A stretch of 64,000 bases of DNA from Tipula vernalis. Lineage: Eukaryota > Arthropoda > Insecta > Diptera > Tipulidae. The position numbers and the translations under genes were made by a program. The stretch lies in assembly GCA_958295665.1 (NCBI GenBank), contig OY282558.1, forward strand, positions 43,834,389-43,898,388, in the 5' to 3' direction. Positions 11,401-23,400 of the stretch are shown here, piece after piece. Positions within the stretch are counted from its first letter, which is position 1, and each line of letters starts with the position of its first letter. The notes under the pieces were generated by a model. That model searched no databases, was not told the origin of the DNA, and was given only the letters and a program-made list of their open reading frames with translations.

Positions 11401-14400
11401 AAAAAATCGTATGTGCAACTCGTGGAAAAACTATAATTCCCGGACTCTTATGGTTGCTGGAAGTCGGCTGACGCCTCGTCCCAGCAACTTCCATACTCGT
11501 CCGGGAATATATCGTTTTTCCTACACGTTACACAATATACTATTTTTTTAACATTAATTTACATTGTTCATTAGTTTTTTGACTTTGCTTTTACTTTAAT
11601 TAATAATTTTAATTCTTTTTTTTTTTTTCCCACCACCTATTCTTATTTTCCTTTTATATTTTGATTTTACTTTTAGATTTACTATTTCCTTTTTACTTTA
11701 ATTTTTTATTCCAGTAGGTGTTATATTTTTTTTTCTACATCAATTTGTATTATTATTAGATTTTAAATTTGATTTTCAATTTAGCTTCAATTTAATAATC
11801 TTTTTTTTCACCTATTCTTATTTCTTTTTTTATATTTTAAATTCAATTTTTCTAATTTAATAAATTTTTTAATCTAGTATTTTAAAAATTTACCCATCAC
11901 CTATGCTTTATTATTTCTATATTTGAGTTTACTATTTTCTACTTTTGTTTCCCATCACCTTTGTTAGTTTGTTAGTATCCCCATGTTAGTATATTTATGT
12001 AAAGTTAGTATTATTAGTCTTATTAGTCGTATTCTGGCTGTCACTTTCTTTGTTAATCGAATGGTTATCAAGTCGAACTATTTTCGTGAGTCCAACTCAA
12101 ACAATCTTGCAAAACCACGTCTCTTTTGATCTATTTGTTATTATATTTCATACTTTATCTCTTTTAGAAATTCAATTATTTCTTTGTAATCGCTCTCTTT
12201 TCCTTCTTCTAGTATTTTATTCAGGGTTTTATTTACTAGTGAGGGAAAATTATTCCTAATGTTAGTGTATTTTAGGCATGTACTTATTATGTGTGTATTA
12301 TCCTCTATTCGGTCGCATAGGTCACAATTTGGGGAGTTTTCCTGCCCTATCATATATTTATATTTCTTATTAGTCGAGTGGTTTACCCTTATTCTGGTTA
12401 ATGTTTTTATTTCTTTAGTTTTAAATTTAATGTTCTTGAACCATAGCATAGTTTATTTGGTGGATTTTCGTGTGATTGTTTATAAAATTTTCCTTTATTT
12501 TGGGTGCATCGGTTGTATATGTTTATCCATTCTCGATAGATAGTTTGTTCCGTTTGTTTTTTGATGTCTGCTATAGTGAAATCATTGTCCAGTGTATGTG
12601 TGGGAGTTGTAAGTGCTTTTTTTGCTAGGTGGTCCGCCATATCATTTCCTCTATTACCGGTATGTCCTGGTATCCATTTTATTATTATATTTTTCTCTTT
12701 ATTATGTCCAGCCGTGTCTATTATTTGGTTTTCGAAGTGTTTGTCAGTGTTTTTAATTAGTGCTGTCTTGATTGATTTACAGGCGCTTCTTGAGTCTGTG
12801 AGAATTATTACATTGTTGTTTTTGTTTGCTAAAGATATAGTTATTGCTATTTTGATAGCTATTGTTTCCACTGTTTTTATGTCCGTTTTATTTTTTAAGT
12901 TAATTGATATCTTTTCGTTGTTGTATTCTGCGTATATTCCTATTCCCGCTTTTTCCTCTTTTAGGGTTCCGTCGGTATATATTTTGTTATAGTTGTTATA
13001 TTCGTTTAGTTCTTCGTTTGTCATTATTTTCATTATTTCGGTATTTGTATTGCTTTTTATTAAATTTGATTTGAATTTTGAAATAATTTTTAGATTTGAT
13101 GGTGATGTTTTTTTAATATGTATGTATTTTTTTTATATTAGCTAGGTGTTGGTATTTTACATATAGTTTGTTGTATTTTTGTAGTGATTCTAGTTGTGTG
13201 ATTTCTTTTCCAATTTTCGTGTCGTTGAGTATGTTTTTCGCCATGTAGTTTAATGTTTTCTTCTTATTGTCGAGTTCCACTGGTAGTTCCATTGATTCCG
13301 CTAATAGTGCTGGTATAGGTGTTGATTTTAGTAGACCTAGGCATATTCTCATGCAAATGTTTTTGATACATTGACATATATTGTTTATATTTTTGTTGTC
13401 TTCTTCCGTTATAATATATGCAAATTCCATTCTTGATTTTATTATAGCTTTATATATTCTCAGTAATGTTTCCGGATGAGTACCTCCTTCTTTATGTGTG
13501 AATATTTTTATGATGTTAATTGTTTTTTGTATTTTTTCTTTTAATAATTTGTAGTGTTTTGTTAGTGACATTCTGTTTGTTAAGGTAATTCCCAGTATTT
13601 TAGTGTCATATTGTTCTTTAATTATTTTGTTCTCTATTTTAATCGTTATTATTTTTTTGTTATTTCTATTTTTATATAATCTAATGTAATGCGTTTTCTC
13701 CGTGTTAATTTTTAATTTAATTTCTTCTAATTTGTTTTTAAGTTTTAGTATTGTTGTGTTTGTATTATTTATTAACGATTCATCATCCTTTCCACTTATT
13801 ATAATACAAATATCGTCCGCGAATTGTTGTAATACCGTGTTTTCGTTGTTAAGCTTGTGTACGTTTGTAGTGTATATATTAAATAATGTGGGGCCTAGAC
13901 AACTTCCTTGTGGTATTCCGGTATTTGTTATGTTTGTTATTGAATGATCTATTGTTTGTATTTTAACTTCTCTGTTCGTTAGGAAAAAGTGTATCCAATT
14001 TATTATGTTTTGCTCAAATTCCATTTTTTCCATTATTTGAATTAACACTTTTTTGTCCACATTGTCAAATGCTTTATGTATGTCTGCGTTTATTAGAATT
14101 ATTTTTTTATTATCCGATTTTTCTAGTTGTATATGTTTTATAAGATTGGTCATATAATCCATTATGTTTTTGTTTTTTCTGAATCCGTAATTGTTATCGT
14201 TTATTATTTTCTTTTCTTCAAGGTGATTATTTATTCTATTTAGGATCATTCTATTAAATATTTTCGAGAAGACTGGAAGTAGGCAAATTGGTCTATAATT
14301 AGTTATGTCTCTTTCGTCCTTATTGGGTTTTAGTATTGGAATCACATTGGTAATTTTCCAGCTTAATGGATATTTTTTGGCTTTCCAGATTTTATTGAAG

Positions 14401-17400
14401 TACTTAACTATTTCGTTTAGGAATGCTTTATTGTTTATTATTAGTTCTTTTATTAATCTGTAACTTATCTTATTTATTCCGGGCGCCGAATTTTTTGCTT
14501 TTTTTATTATATCTTCAATTTCTTGGGTAGTAAAGTTATCATTTATGTTTATTTGGTTAGTTTCTTTTGGTGTTATTTCTTCCTCAACATAGTGTGGGAA
14601 GTTAATATTTAGGAACTTTACTGCATTGCTTCTGTCTTCCATTATCTTATATTGTGATGTTTTTTTATTCTTTATTTTATTTATCCTGTTCCATATTTCT
14701 TTGTTGTTTGTATTTGGATTTATTTCATTCAGGAATTCTAACCAGCTTAGTTTCTTTTCTTTCTTAATAATCTGTTTTAGTTTCTGTATTGCTCTCCTTA
14801 GTTCAATAGCTGTGAATAATGTTCTGTTATTATTGTATATAATTTGTTTTGCTTTCTTAATGTTCCAATAATTTTGTACTTTTTCATTCCACCATGGATT
14901 TGTCTTGTAATTGTTGCCACATTTTATTACGTGTGTATTTTTGTTTATAATTTCTTCTAATTTTTCCTCAATGTCTTCAATTTGGTTATCATTTGTATTG
15001 TTAAATTCTGTAATGATTTTTTTCCAATTCGTTATTTGTTTTCTTATTTGTAGGTTTGTGTTGTATGATATTATACATGGGAAATGGTCACTACCAAGAT
15101 TCTCTTCTGTTGCTGTCCAGTCTACTTTTCCTCTAATCCTATTATTACACATCATTATGTCTGGAGCTGCTTTACTATGTCTGTAGGTGTCCTGTCTTGT
15201 GGGATTACCGTTGTTTAATATGATCATTTGGCTCTCTGTTATGATTTCCGCTATTTTTATACCTAGTCTATCTGTTCTGCAATTGTTATCCCATAATGTG
15301 TTATGGGCGTTTATATCTCCTGCTATTATCACTTCCCCCTCTGTAAATTCTGTTAATAGCTTTGTGAATTCAGATTTTATTAAATTTATTTCATTTTTGT
15401 TATTATTATAAAAAGTAATTAAATTTATGTTTATGTTTTAAATTTTTATATTTATTTTTAATATTTCTAATTTAATATACGTATATTTGTTATTAATTAC
15501 TTTGTACGAAATTTTTTTGTTTATTAGGAATCCTACTCCTCCGTAACCGTCATTTCTATCTTTTGTTACCAAGTTGTAATTATTAAGTGTTATTATTTCG
15601 TTTTGTTTCGTCCAGGTTTCTGTAAGTATTATTATATGAATATTATTATGTTTAATATATTGTTCCAGCAGGTTTTTGTTGCTTTTAAGGCTTCTTATAT
15701 TTATATACATTAATTTAATTTTACCCATCACCATTTTATTAAATTAGAAACTTATTTAATTTGACATTTATTTATTTAATTTCGACTAATTTTAGCTTCC
15801 TCTAAATCAATTAATATTGAATCCAGATATGCTGGATTGTCTTTGTTTGAGATTGCCTTATTTATTTTGCCTTCTATTATTGTTAGTAGCCCTTCTTTCT
15901 TTTTCATTCTCTTCGACATTTCCGCTATTGTTTTAACTAGTTCATTTATTTTCGCCTCGTTGACCATTAAGCTTCTGTTTAACTTCCTTCTTTCCTCCAT
16001 ATCATTCTCGTTTATTGTATGATTGAAATCTGTGAAATTTATTTTTTTTTGTGTTGGCCCAAATAATTTCTCTTTGGCTTCTCTGAATGATATTTTGCTT
16101 ATTGTCATGCATTCCGTTATGTTTTTTTGTCTTCTTTTTTCGGCACATACTTTGCTATTGGTGCTGTGACCTATCCCGCAATACTTGCACTTTTCTTTCT
16201 TGTCACACAGGTGGTTCTCCTCTCTTCTTGAGCAAATCTCGCATGGTTTAATTTGGCTGGATTTACATCTGGTAACTGTATGCCCGTAATTTTGACAATT
16301 TTTACAAAACATTGGGTTCGGAATGAAATGACTCACTTTTAATAGTATGTTTTCATACATTGTAATTTTATCTGGAATTGTGTCTGATATGAAGGTGATT
16401 TTTACTATTTCCATTTTTTGTTTTTCCTGTTTTATGTTGTCCCACCTGGTCATTCTTTCAATTTTTGCTATGTTTATCGGTGATTTGATGTTTTCCTTTA
16501 TTTCGTTCATGGTCACATCTAGTGGTATATCCCTTACAATTCCTATTGTTTGGATAAAGTTGTTTGGTATGAACGCTTCGTATTGATCAAAATGTCTGAA
16601 ATTGCTTGATTTAATACATTCATTGGCATCTCTGTAGTTCTTAAAGGTTATTCTCGCCGTGTTCTTACTAAATTGTTCGACCGATAGAATATTTCTAAAT
16701 CCGTTTGTTTTAATCGCTTTTCCGAGATTAAACAATATTAAGTTTTCCTTTTTAATTATAACATTAAACGGGCCTTTGTCCTGTATACTGTATGTATTTA
16801 GTTCAATTTTTGTGTTATTATTTTCTTCCATTTCTTTGTTTGTTTTATTTTGTTGAATTATTTTTTGCGATGAATTATTCTTATTTTCCATTGTTGGATT
16901 ATTTTGATTTGCACTATCTACACTAATTTCGAGATACTTTGACATTATATTTTCTTTTGGATCTGTACTAATAAGGGATTTCACGTTTGGATTCGCTCTT
17001 TCTAGAATATTTTTACTATGTGGATTATTCTTATAAGAATTTTTGGCGTCACTTACTAATGAAAAGTTTTTTAGTGCGTCATTTTTTCCATATGAATCAA
17101 CCTTAATTAGTATTTTCTTACTGTTTGCTTTTTCGTATTTAGTGATTTGCTTTTTCCGTTTGCAAGCATTTTTTGTCATTCTTAATTCTCTACTACTCCC
17201 TTCTTCAATATAAGAATCCGAGCTAGATATCGAATCATCATGACTTTCACTATTTTTCACACATTTATAAAATTGAGGCACGCGGGAAATCCCGTTAGCC
17301 TCAGTATTTGGCGAATTCTCGCCCTGAATATTGTGGTTTTACAAGATTGTTTGAATTGGACTCACCTGTATTAATTATAATCAATTAGATTGATTAGTTT

Positions 17401-20400
17401 ATCACTTTACTTTACTTAATAAAATTTACACTTTTATTTTATTTGCAAATGTCTACTTATTCCTAGTTATTTATACACCCTTTCGATTCGAAAGTAACAA
17501 CTAGAATGAAAGTAATGTTTAATTCTATTTTAACTCAAAGGCACACAATTGAAAACGACTTGCAAAATATTTGTCGTAATATTATTAATTAATTTGTAAG
17601 AGTTTGGATTTCCCAGAATCGAAACCAACCTTAAAGTCAAATCTTGAATCCTTATCTTAGTAATCAGCCTAAGATGGCTTGCACATGGGCAACGTTGCTT
17701 TCACTTTAAGAATGCGGCTAAGCCACCAAGTAACTTTTTGAAATAATATCCAATCTGCCCGGATTGGATTGGTAGGAGTATTTTTAAAGGTGCTTTAAAC
17801 AATTTAATTTTTACTGCAAATATAGGTTTCTCAGATTAAATGAAACCATTCAATTGACCGAATTTTTTTTTACAAATTAACTGAAACTTTTTTCAAATAA
17901 AAGGAAACCAACTTAAATGTAACTTTTCTTTTTTTACAAAAAAATGAAACTTTTTAGTAATTTCAAGGAAACCCTTAATTTTTCCCCCTTTGTTTTCATT
18001 TTAGAGAAAAACGTTTTCGATGGTAGAAATTGTATGTGACTTTGTTGGAAGGAAATCAAAAAAAAAGTACAAAATTTATTGATTTCTAAAAGGTGAATGT
18101 AGCAAATTGCTCCAACTTGATTTTCAATACAAAATTCGAAGTAAATTCACAAATTTCGGATGTTCATTGGATCGTTGAATTTAAAATATTTTGGAAACAA
18201 TTTTAAAATATCGAAGCATACAACAAAAATTGAAATTTGATCAAATTTAAAAATGTTTAAACCCTTTGGAATTTTGGAATGTTATTTAAAAAAAAAAAAA
18301 AATGTTCGAACCTTTCAGAAGACATAGGCAAGCGACTCGTCAATCATAACAGTGGTCAATATCTAATTCTTAATTTATCCTTGATTAGAAGTGTTCCGTT
18401 GATGACTTTGTATTAAAATAAATTTTGAATTCAAGCTGAAGTGTTGCCAATTCGGTATGAACGAAAAGTTAAAAATGCCATAACTAACGCATTTGAATGT
18501 AAACACACTAATCGTCTATAAAGACGTCATAAAAGTATCTAAATTTTTATTTCAAATTATAGTACAAAGGTTCCAGTTTAGTGATGGAAAATAATGTCCT
18601 TTAGTTGTAGGTGACCTCATGCTGCTGTACGCCAAGCTACCACTATTTTACCTAAATTTTTGATGACATTCTGGCATAATTGCGGCTCAATTTCTTGAAT
18701 ACAATTAATAATATTCTTTTTTCGGTCATCAATTGTCTGTGGATCGTTGGCATAGACTTTTGCCTTCAAATAGCCCCACAGAAAAAAAAAATATTCGAGA
18801 AATTATTCGATTACCAAAGCGTTCGTGCAAAAGATCAATTGTTTCTGTTGCTGTAAGACATGGTGGCATCGTCCTGTTGAAACCACATATTAGTCAAACA
18901 AAAAATTCGTAATCATATTCCGATATCGAGGTTCATTTACTGTAATGCAATTCCAGCTTCATTTAAAACAAAATACGGTCCGATTATTCCATCAGCCAAA
19001 ACCACACAGAAGCATCGGTTTTTCCATTATTTCTCGTGGACTTTTTTTATAGTTACGTAAATCTTTTATTTCTTCAAATGAAGACCTTCGTGCAAAATTC
19101 TGAATAAAGTGGTTGGTGGAATGTGTAATTGCTATGAACGATGACGAATTGATGTTTTTACGCTCTACTAGCACTTACAGCAGCGCTAAAGGAGAAATCC
19201 TTGATAAAAAACCCTAATCTAAGGTGGAACAGCATATGCCGATGGATGAATGGCTGATAGGTTAATCAGTCCAAAGTATGCGGACTTTGGATACCAGGCG
19301 CCCTCCAGTTTTATTTAGCCTTCCTGTGGTAAAGCTGGGTGTCCCACAGGCGACTTTCTTTTCCCAGCAACTCGTGGGAACAAAATGTCTAAACTTAGTA
19401 AAAATAATAAGGATGATGACGCTCCTAAAGCGTCATGCACCAGCGATAGTTCCGCGGTGGCGTTCGAGGACCTCGGAACTCTTTCCGCTGTGGGACTCTC
19501 GATGAGTGGTCTATCGGATGGGGAGCTCCGTTTGGGGATTGCGAAATTAGTTCTCAACTCCGACATGGACACCTCAGGAGATGAGAACTCGGCCCCCGTA
19601 AGTGGGGGTATCGCCTCTGTGAAAGCAGGGGGGAGCAAAGTCGTCGGGGAGGACCGAAAGGAACTGTCAGCATCACTGACAAACCTTCCGCGGCTCCTCG
19701 CGTGAAAATGCGTGGGGCCGCGAAGAAGCGGTACAGGAGGCTTCTTGCTGAGGGCAAACCGCCCGGAAGCGAGACAAGGCTTCTGGCGATGCTGCCACAA
19801 AGGGAGTCTTGTGCTTCCGCAGAGGCCCCACCGTCAAAGAGGATCCGCTCGGATGAGGGTACTCCACCGGCACAAAAAAAGGCCAGGGGAGAAGAATCTG
19901 TCCCGACGGTCTCGGGTTCTGCGGTCCGGTCTGGACTTAGCTTCAGGCAGGCTGCGGAGTCGGAGATCGTTGGGATCTTGCCCACTGGTTTTCCAGAGGT
20001 TGTCCTCACTGGAGAGCAGCTTAAGGCTGTCCAGGAGGGCATCCTAGAAAAAGTGCTAGAGCAAGAGGCCAAGGAGCTTAAACCTAAGTTCCTTGGCAGT
20101 CAGCTTCGGCCTGGTTGGCTGGTACTAACCTGTGCTGACCGGGCCACTGTTCAGTGGCTCAGGGAGGCCATAGGCAGTATCAAGAAATAGGAGGGTGCGC
20201 AGCTGATCGTGGCCGAGGCGGAAAACATGCCTCGAGCCAGGATTGTGTTCGGCACCTTCCCAAACAGTGCTGAATTGCCCACGGAAAAGCTTTTTGGTTT
20301 TATAAAAAGCCAAAATGAGGGCATGCAGGCGATCAACTGGAGAGTGATCAGGAGAGAGGCGAAAGGCTCTTCGGCCTTTTTCACGTTCTCTATGGACCAC

Positions 20401-23400
20401 TCTTCAGTTGAGAAGCTCAAGCGGGTTGGCTTTAAGGTCAACTATAAGTTTGGGACTGTACAATTGCATCCCAAGGGTGGTCAGAGTGGAGCTAAACCGG
20501 CTTCTGTCGGCGGGACCCAAGTGGTGAAGCCTTTAGAAGCTACGGTAGCGGCACCTGTAGCTAAGACCGCCGGGGTGACCGCCCTCTCCAGGAGACAGGT
20601 GAGGAGAAGGCGAAAAGGGAGAGGAAGGCGTCAGGGGTTCCGCGGGGGAAGGTCTCACAAGGGCTCCCCCCCGTGCAAGCCACTGGTTAGGCCTGGAGGC
20701 TCTCAGGCAGCGGGGGCCAGCAGAACGGCGATGGAGGACACTGGTCAGCCATCGGCCGGACAAAAAAAGCATGCGGGTGGTGGCGGTGCTGAAAAGGAGG
20801 CTGAGCAGGGCCTTCAGAAGGGGCCTTCGGTAAATTGAAGGCACACATCGCCTGCCTGCAGATAAACCTGCATCATGCAAAGGCGTCTTCGGACGTCCTT
20901 TGTCGTAGGTTTATCTGCTAAAACATTGGCATGGCTCTAATCCAGGAGCCATGGGTGATTGGTAACCAGATTAGAGGTATACCATATCAAGTGGGTAAGT
21001 TAATTTATCATAACGGAACTCAGAGTCCAAGAGCGGCTGTGTTGGCCAGTTCGCAAATTAATTTTATTCCCATTTCAGAATTCATCTCCGGGGACTTGGT
21101 TGCAGTAATGGTGGAGGTTCTAGGTGAAAGAGGCAAACAGGAGGCTATAATGGCCTCCGCCTACTTTCCTGGAGACTCAGAGTTAATACCTCCACTTGAC
21201 GTTAGGCGGCTCATAGCCCACTGCAAACGCAATGGGCTGGCCTACCTGATAGGATGCGATGCAAACGCGCACCACACGGTGTGGGGTAGCACCGACATCA
21301 ATAACAGGGGTGAGTACCTTTTTGAATTTCTGATCTCAAACAATGTAGACATTGTCAATAGGGGAAGGAAACCTACTTTTATAAATGCGATTAGGCAAGA
21401 GGTCCTAGATCTGACACTTGCTAGTCCGCATTTCAGCGACTTGGTCAAAAACTGGCATGTGTCTGAAGAGGCCTCATTATCGGATCACTTGCACATCATA
21501 TTCGATTTGGCGGCTGAGACCATGCAGCGGCAGGAAATCAGAATTCCAAAACTGACCGACTGGGACTCTTATAGAGTCTCACTCGAATCAGAAATGCCCT
21601 CGGTTGTGTGGAACATAGAGTCTCCAGAGGGTTTGGAGATCTTTTCAAACCAGCTGCATAATTCTATACACTTGGCTTACGAGAACAGCTGCCCAGTTAA
21701 GCGAAGAGAGTCCACAAAGATGGTCCCTTGGTGGAACGGGACGCTGGGTAAACTGAGGAAAAAATCGAGAAGATTATTCAACAAGGCTAAACGCACCGGT
21801 GAATGGGGCGAGTATAAGATGGCCTTGACGGAATATAATCTCGAACTAAGGAGATCCAAGAGGGCTACCTGGAGGAATTTCTGTGAGGGAATCAATGAAT
21901 TGCCCTCTGCAGCTCCTTTCCAAGGATCATTCAAATGGTTTAGGACTTCTCCAGAAGCAAGATGGGGGGTTCACTGAAAACCGGAAGGAAACCTTAGAGG
22001 TACTGCTAGAGACCCACTTTCCGGATTCAGTAGTGGTAGGAGCCCAAGAGGACTCGCATGATCCTTCAAGTGAGGTGGCCTATGCGCCTCACAGTAGGAT
22101 CTGGAGTCTCTCTGGGAAAATTTTCACACCCAGCAAGGTGCGATGGGCTATTGGGTCTTTGAAACCTTTCAAATCCGCTGGAGGGGATGGTATCTTTCCA
22201 GCTTTACTTCAAAATGGTATTGAGGAAATACTCCCCAGCTTGATCCAGATGTTTCGGGTAAGTTATGCTTTTAACTATATTCCGAAACTGTGGAGGAAAG
22301 TAAATGTGGTCTTTATACCAAAGGGCGGGGGTCGTCCAGACACCCAGGCCAGGGCATATCGGCCAATTAGCCTCACATCGTTTCTTTTGAAGACGATGGA
22401 AAAAATCCTGGACTATCAAATAAGAAGTGAGGTCCTTGGAAAGAATCCGCTGCATCGGGACCAGTTTGCGTATCAAACTGGTAAATCCACGGTTATGGCC
22501 CTTAGCGGGCTAGTCACGAGGATTGAAAAAGCAGTGACATATAAAGAAATTGCCCTTTGTGCCTTTGTGGACATTGAGGGGGCGTTTGATAATACCTCCT
22601 ATGGATCTATAGAGAGGGCAGCAATGGGAAAAAGTGTTCCACTTTCTACAATTAGGTGGATCCGTTCCATGCTGGAACATCGTGAGATTACTGCCAGACT
22701 AGGTGGCAAATCAGTAACCATCAAGGCCGTAAAGGGCTGTCCCCAAGGAGGCGTACTATCTCCTCTTTTGTGGTCATTGGTTATTGACAAACTACTGATC
22801 CTTCTGAGTAGCCATGGGTTTGATGTCAAGGGCTATGCGGATGATGTGGCTATCATAATCAGAGGCAAGTTTGATGAGGTCATTTCTGATCGTATGCAAA
22901 ATGCACTCAATATAATATGGCAGTGGTGTTACCAGGAAGGACTCAGTGTCAATCCAAGCAAAACTGTCATTGTTCCTTTTACGAGGAGGAAAAAGCTTGC
23001 GCTTACAGCTCCCTCGTTAAACGGTACTACTGTGCCTCCAGAGAGGTTAAATATCTAGGGGTTATCCTAGATCAAAGACTGAACTGGAACCAACATTTGT
23101 TGAAAGTTCAAAATAGAGCCATCAAGGCTCTCTGGGCCTGTCAAAGACTCTATGGGCGTACTTGGGGCCTACAACCAAAAATGATCTACTGGTCATTTCT
23201 TACAATCATTAGGCCTATGGTCACCTACGCATCGGTTGTATGGTGGCCTAAAACTGAGCAGAAGACAACGCAAACTTTATTGAATAAGGTTCAGCGTGTA
23301 GCCTGCATCGGTGGTACGGGCTCAATGAGGTCATGTCCAACCGCGGGGGTGGAGAAACTTCTAGGACTGACACCGTTACACCTGCATATTAAAAAGGATG

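Larger units (their letters stand above)
12086..17365 (-). mobile_element. I-like non-LTR retrotransposon with RNase H
   Basis: The order on the - strand is ORF1 (17281-15776, zinc-knuckle nucleic-acid-binding protein) and then ORF2 (15734-12141: endonuclease, reverse transcriptase, RNase H, Cys-rich tail). ORF2 carries one in-frame stop and two frameshifts. Near-identical 33-bp inverted copies lie at 12086-12118 and 17333-17365, just outside the coding region, with two mismatches. These may mark the element's edges or a surrounding structure. RNase H downstream of the reverse transcriptase fits the I/LOA group of LINEs. The true 5' and 3' ends are not proven. Confidence 0.75.

Noticed and set aside
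12561..12992. Hydrophobic 143-codon + strand frame, membrane-protein-like
   Set aside because: It is antisense to the RNase H of the I-like LINE; A-rich sense codons create a hydrophobic shadow. The same applies to the other + strand frames in 12.2-17 kb.
19315..20072. Open - strand frames of 161 and 172 codons
   Set aside because: They are shadows in the GC-richer ORF1 of the LOA-like element, which has the recognisable domain on the + strand.
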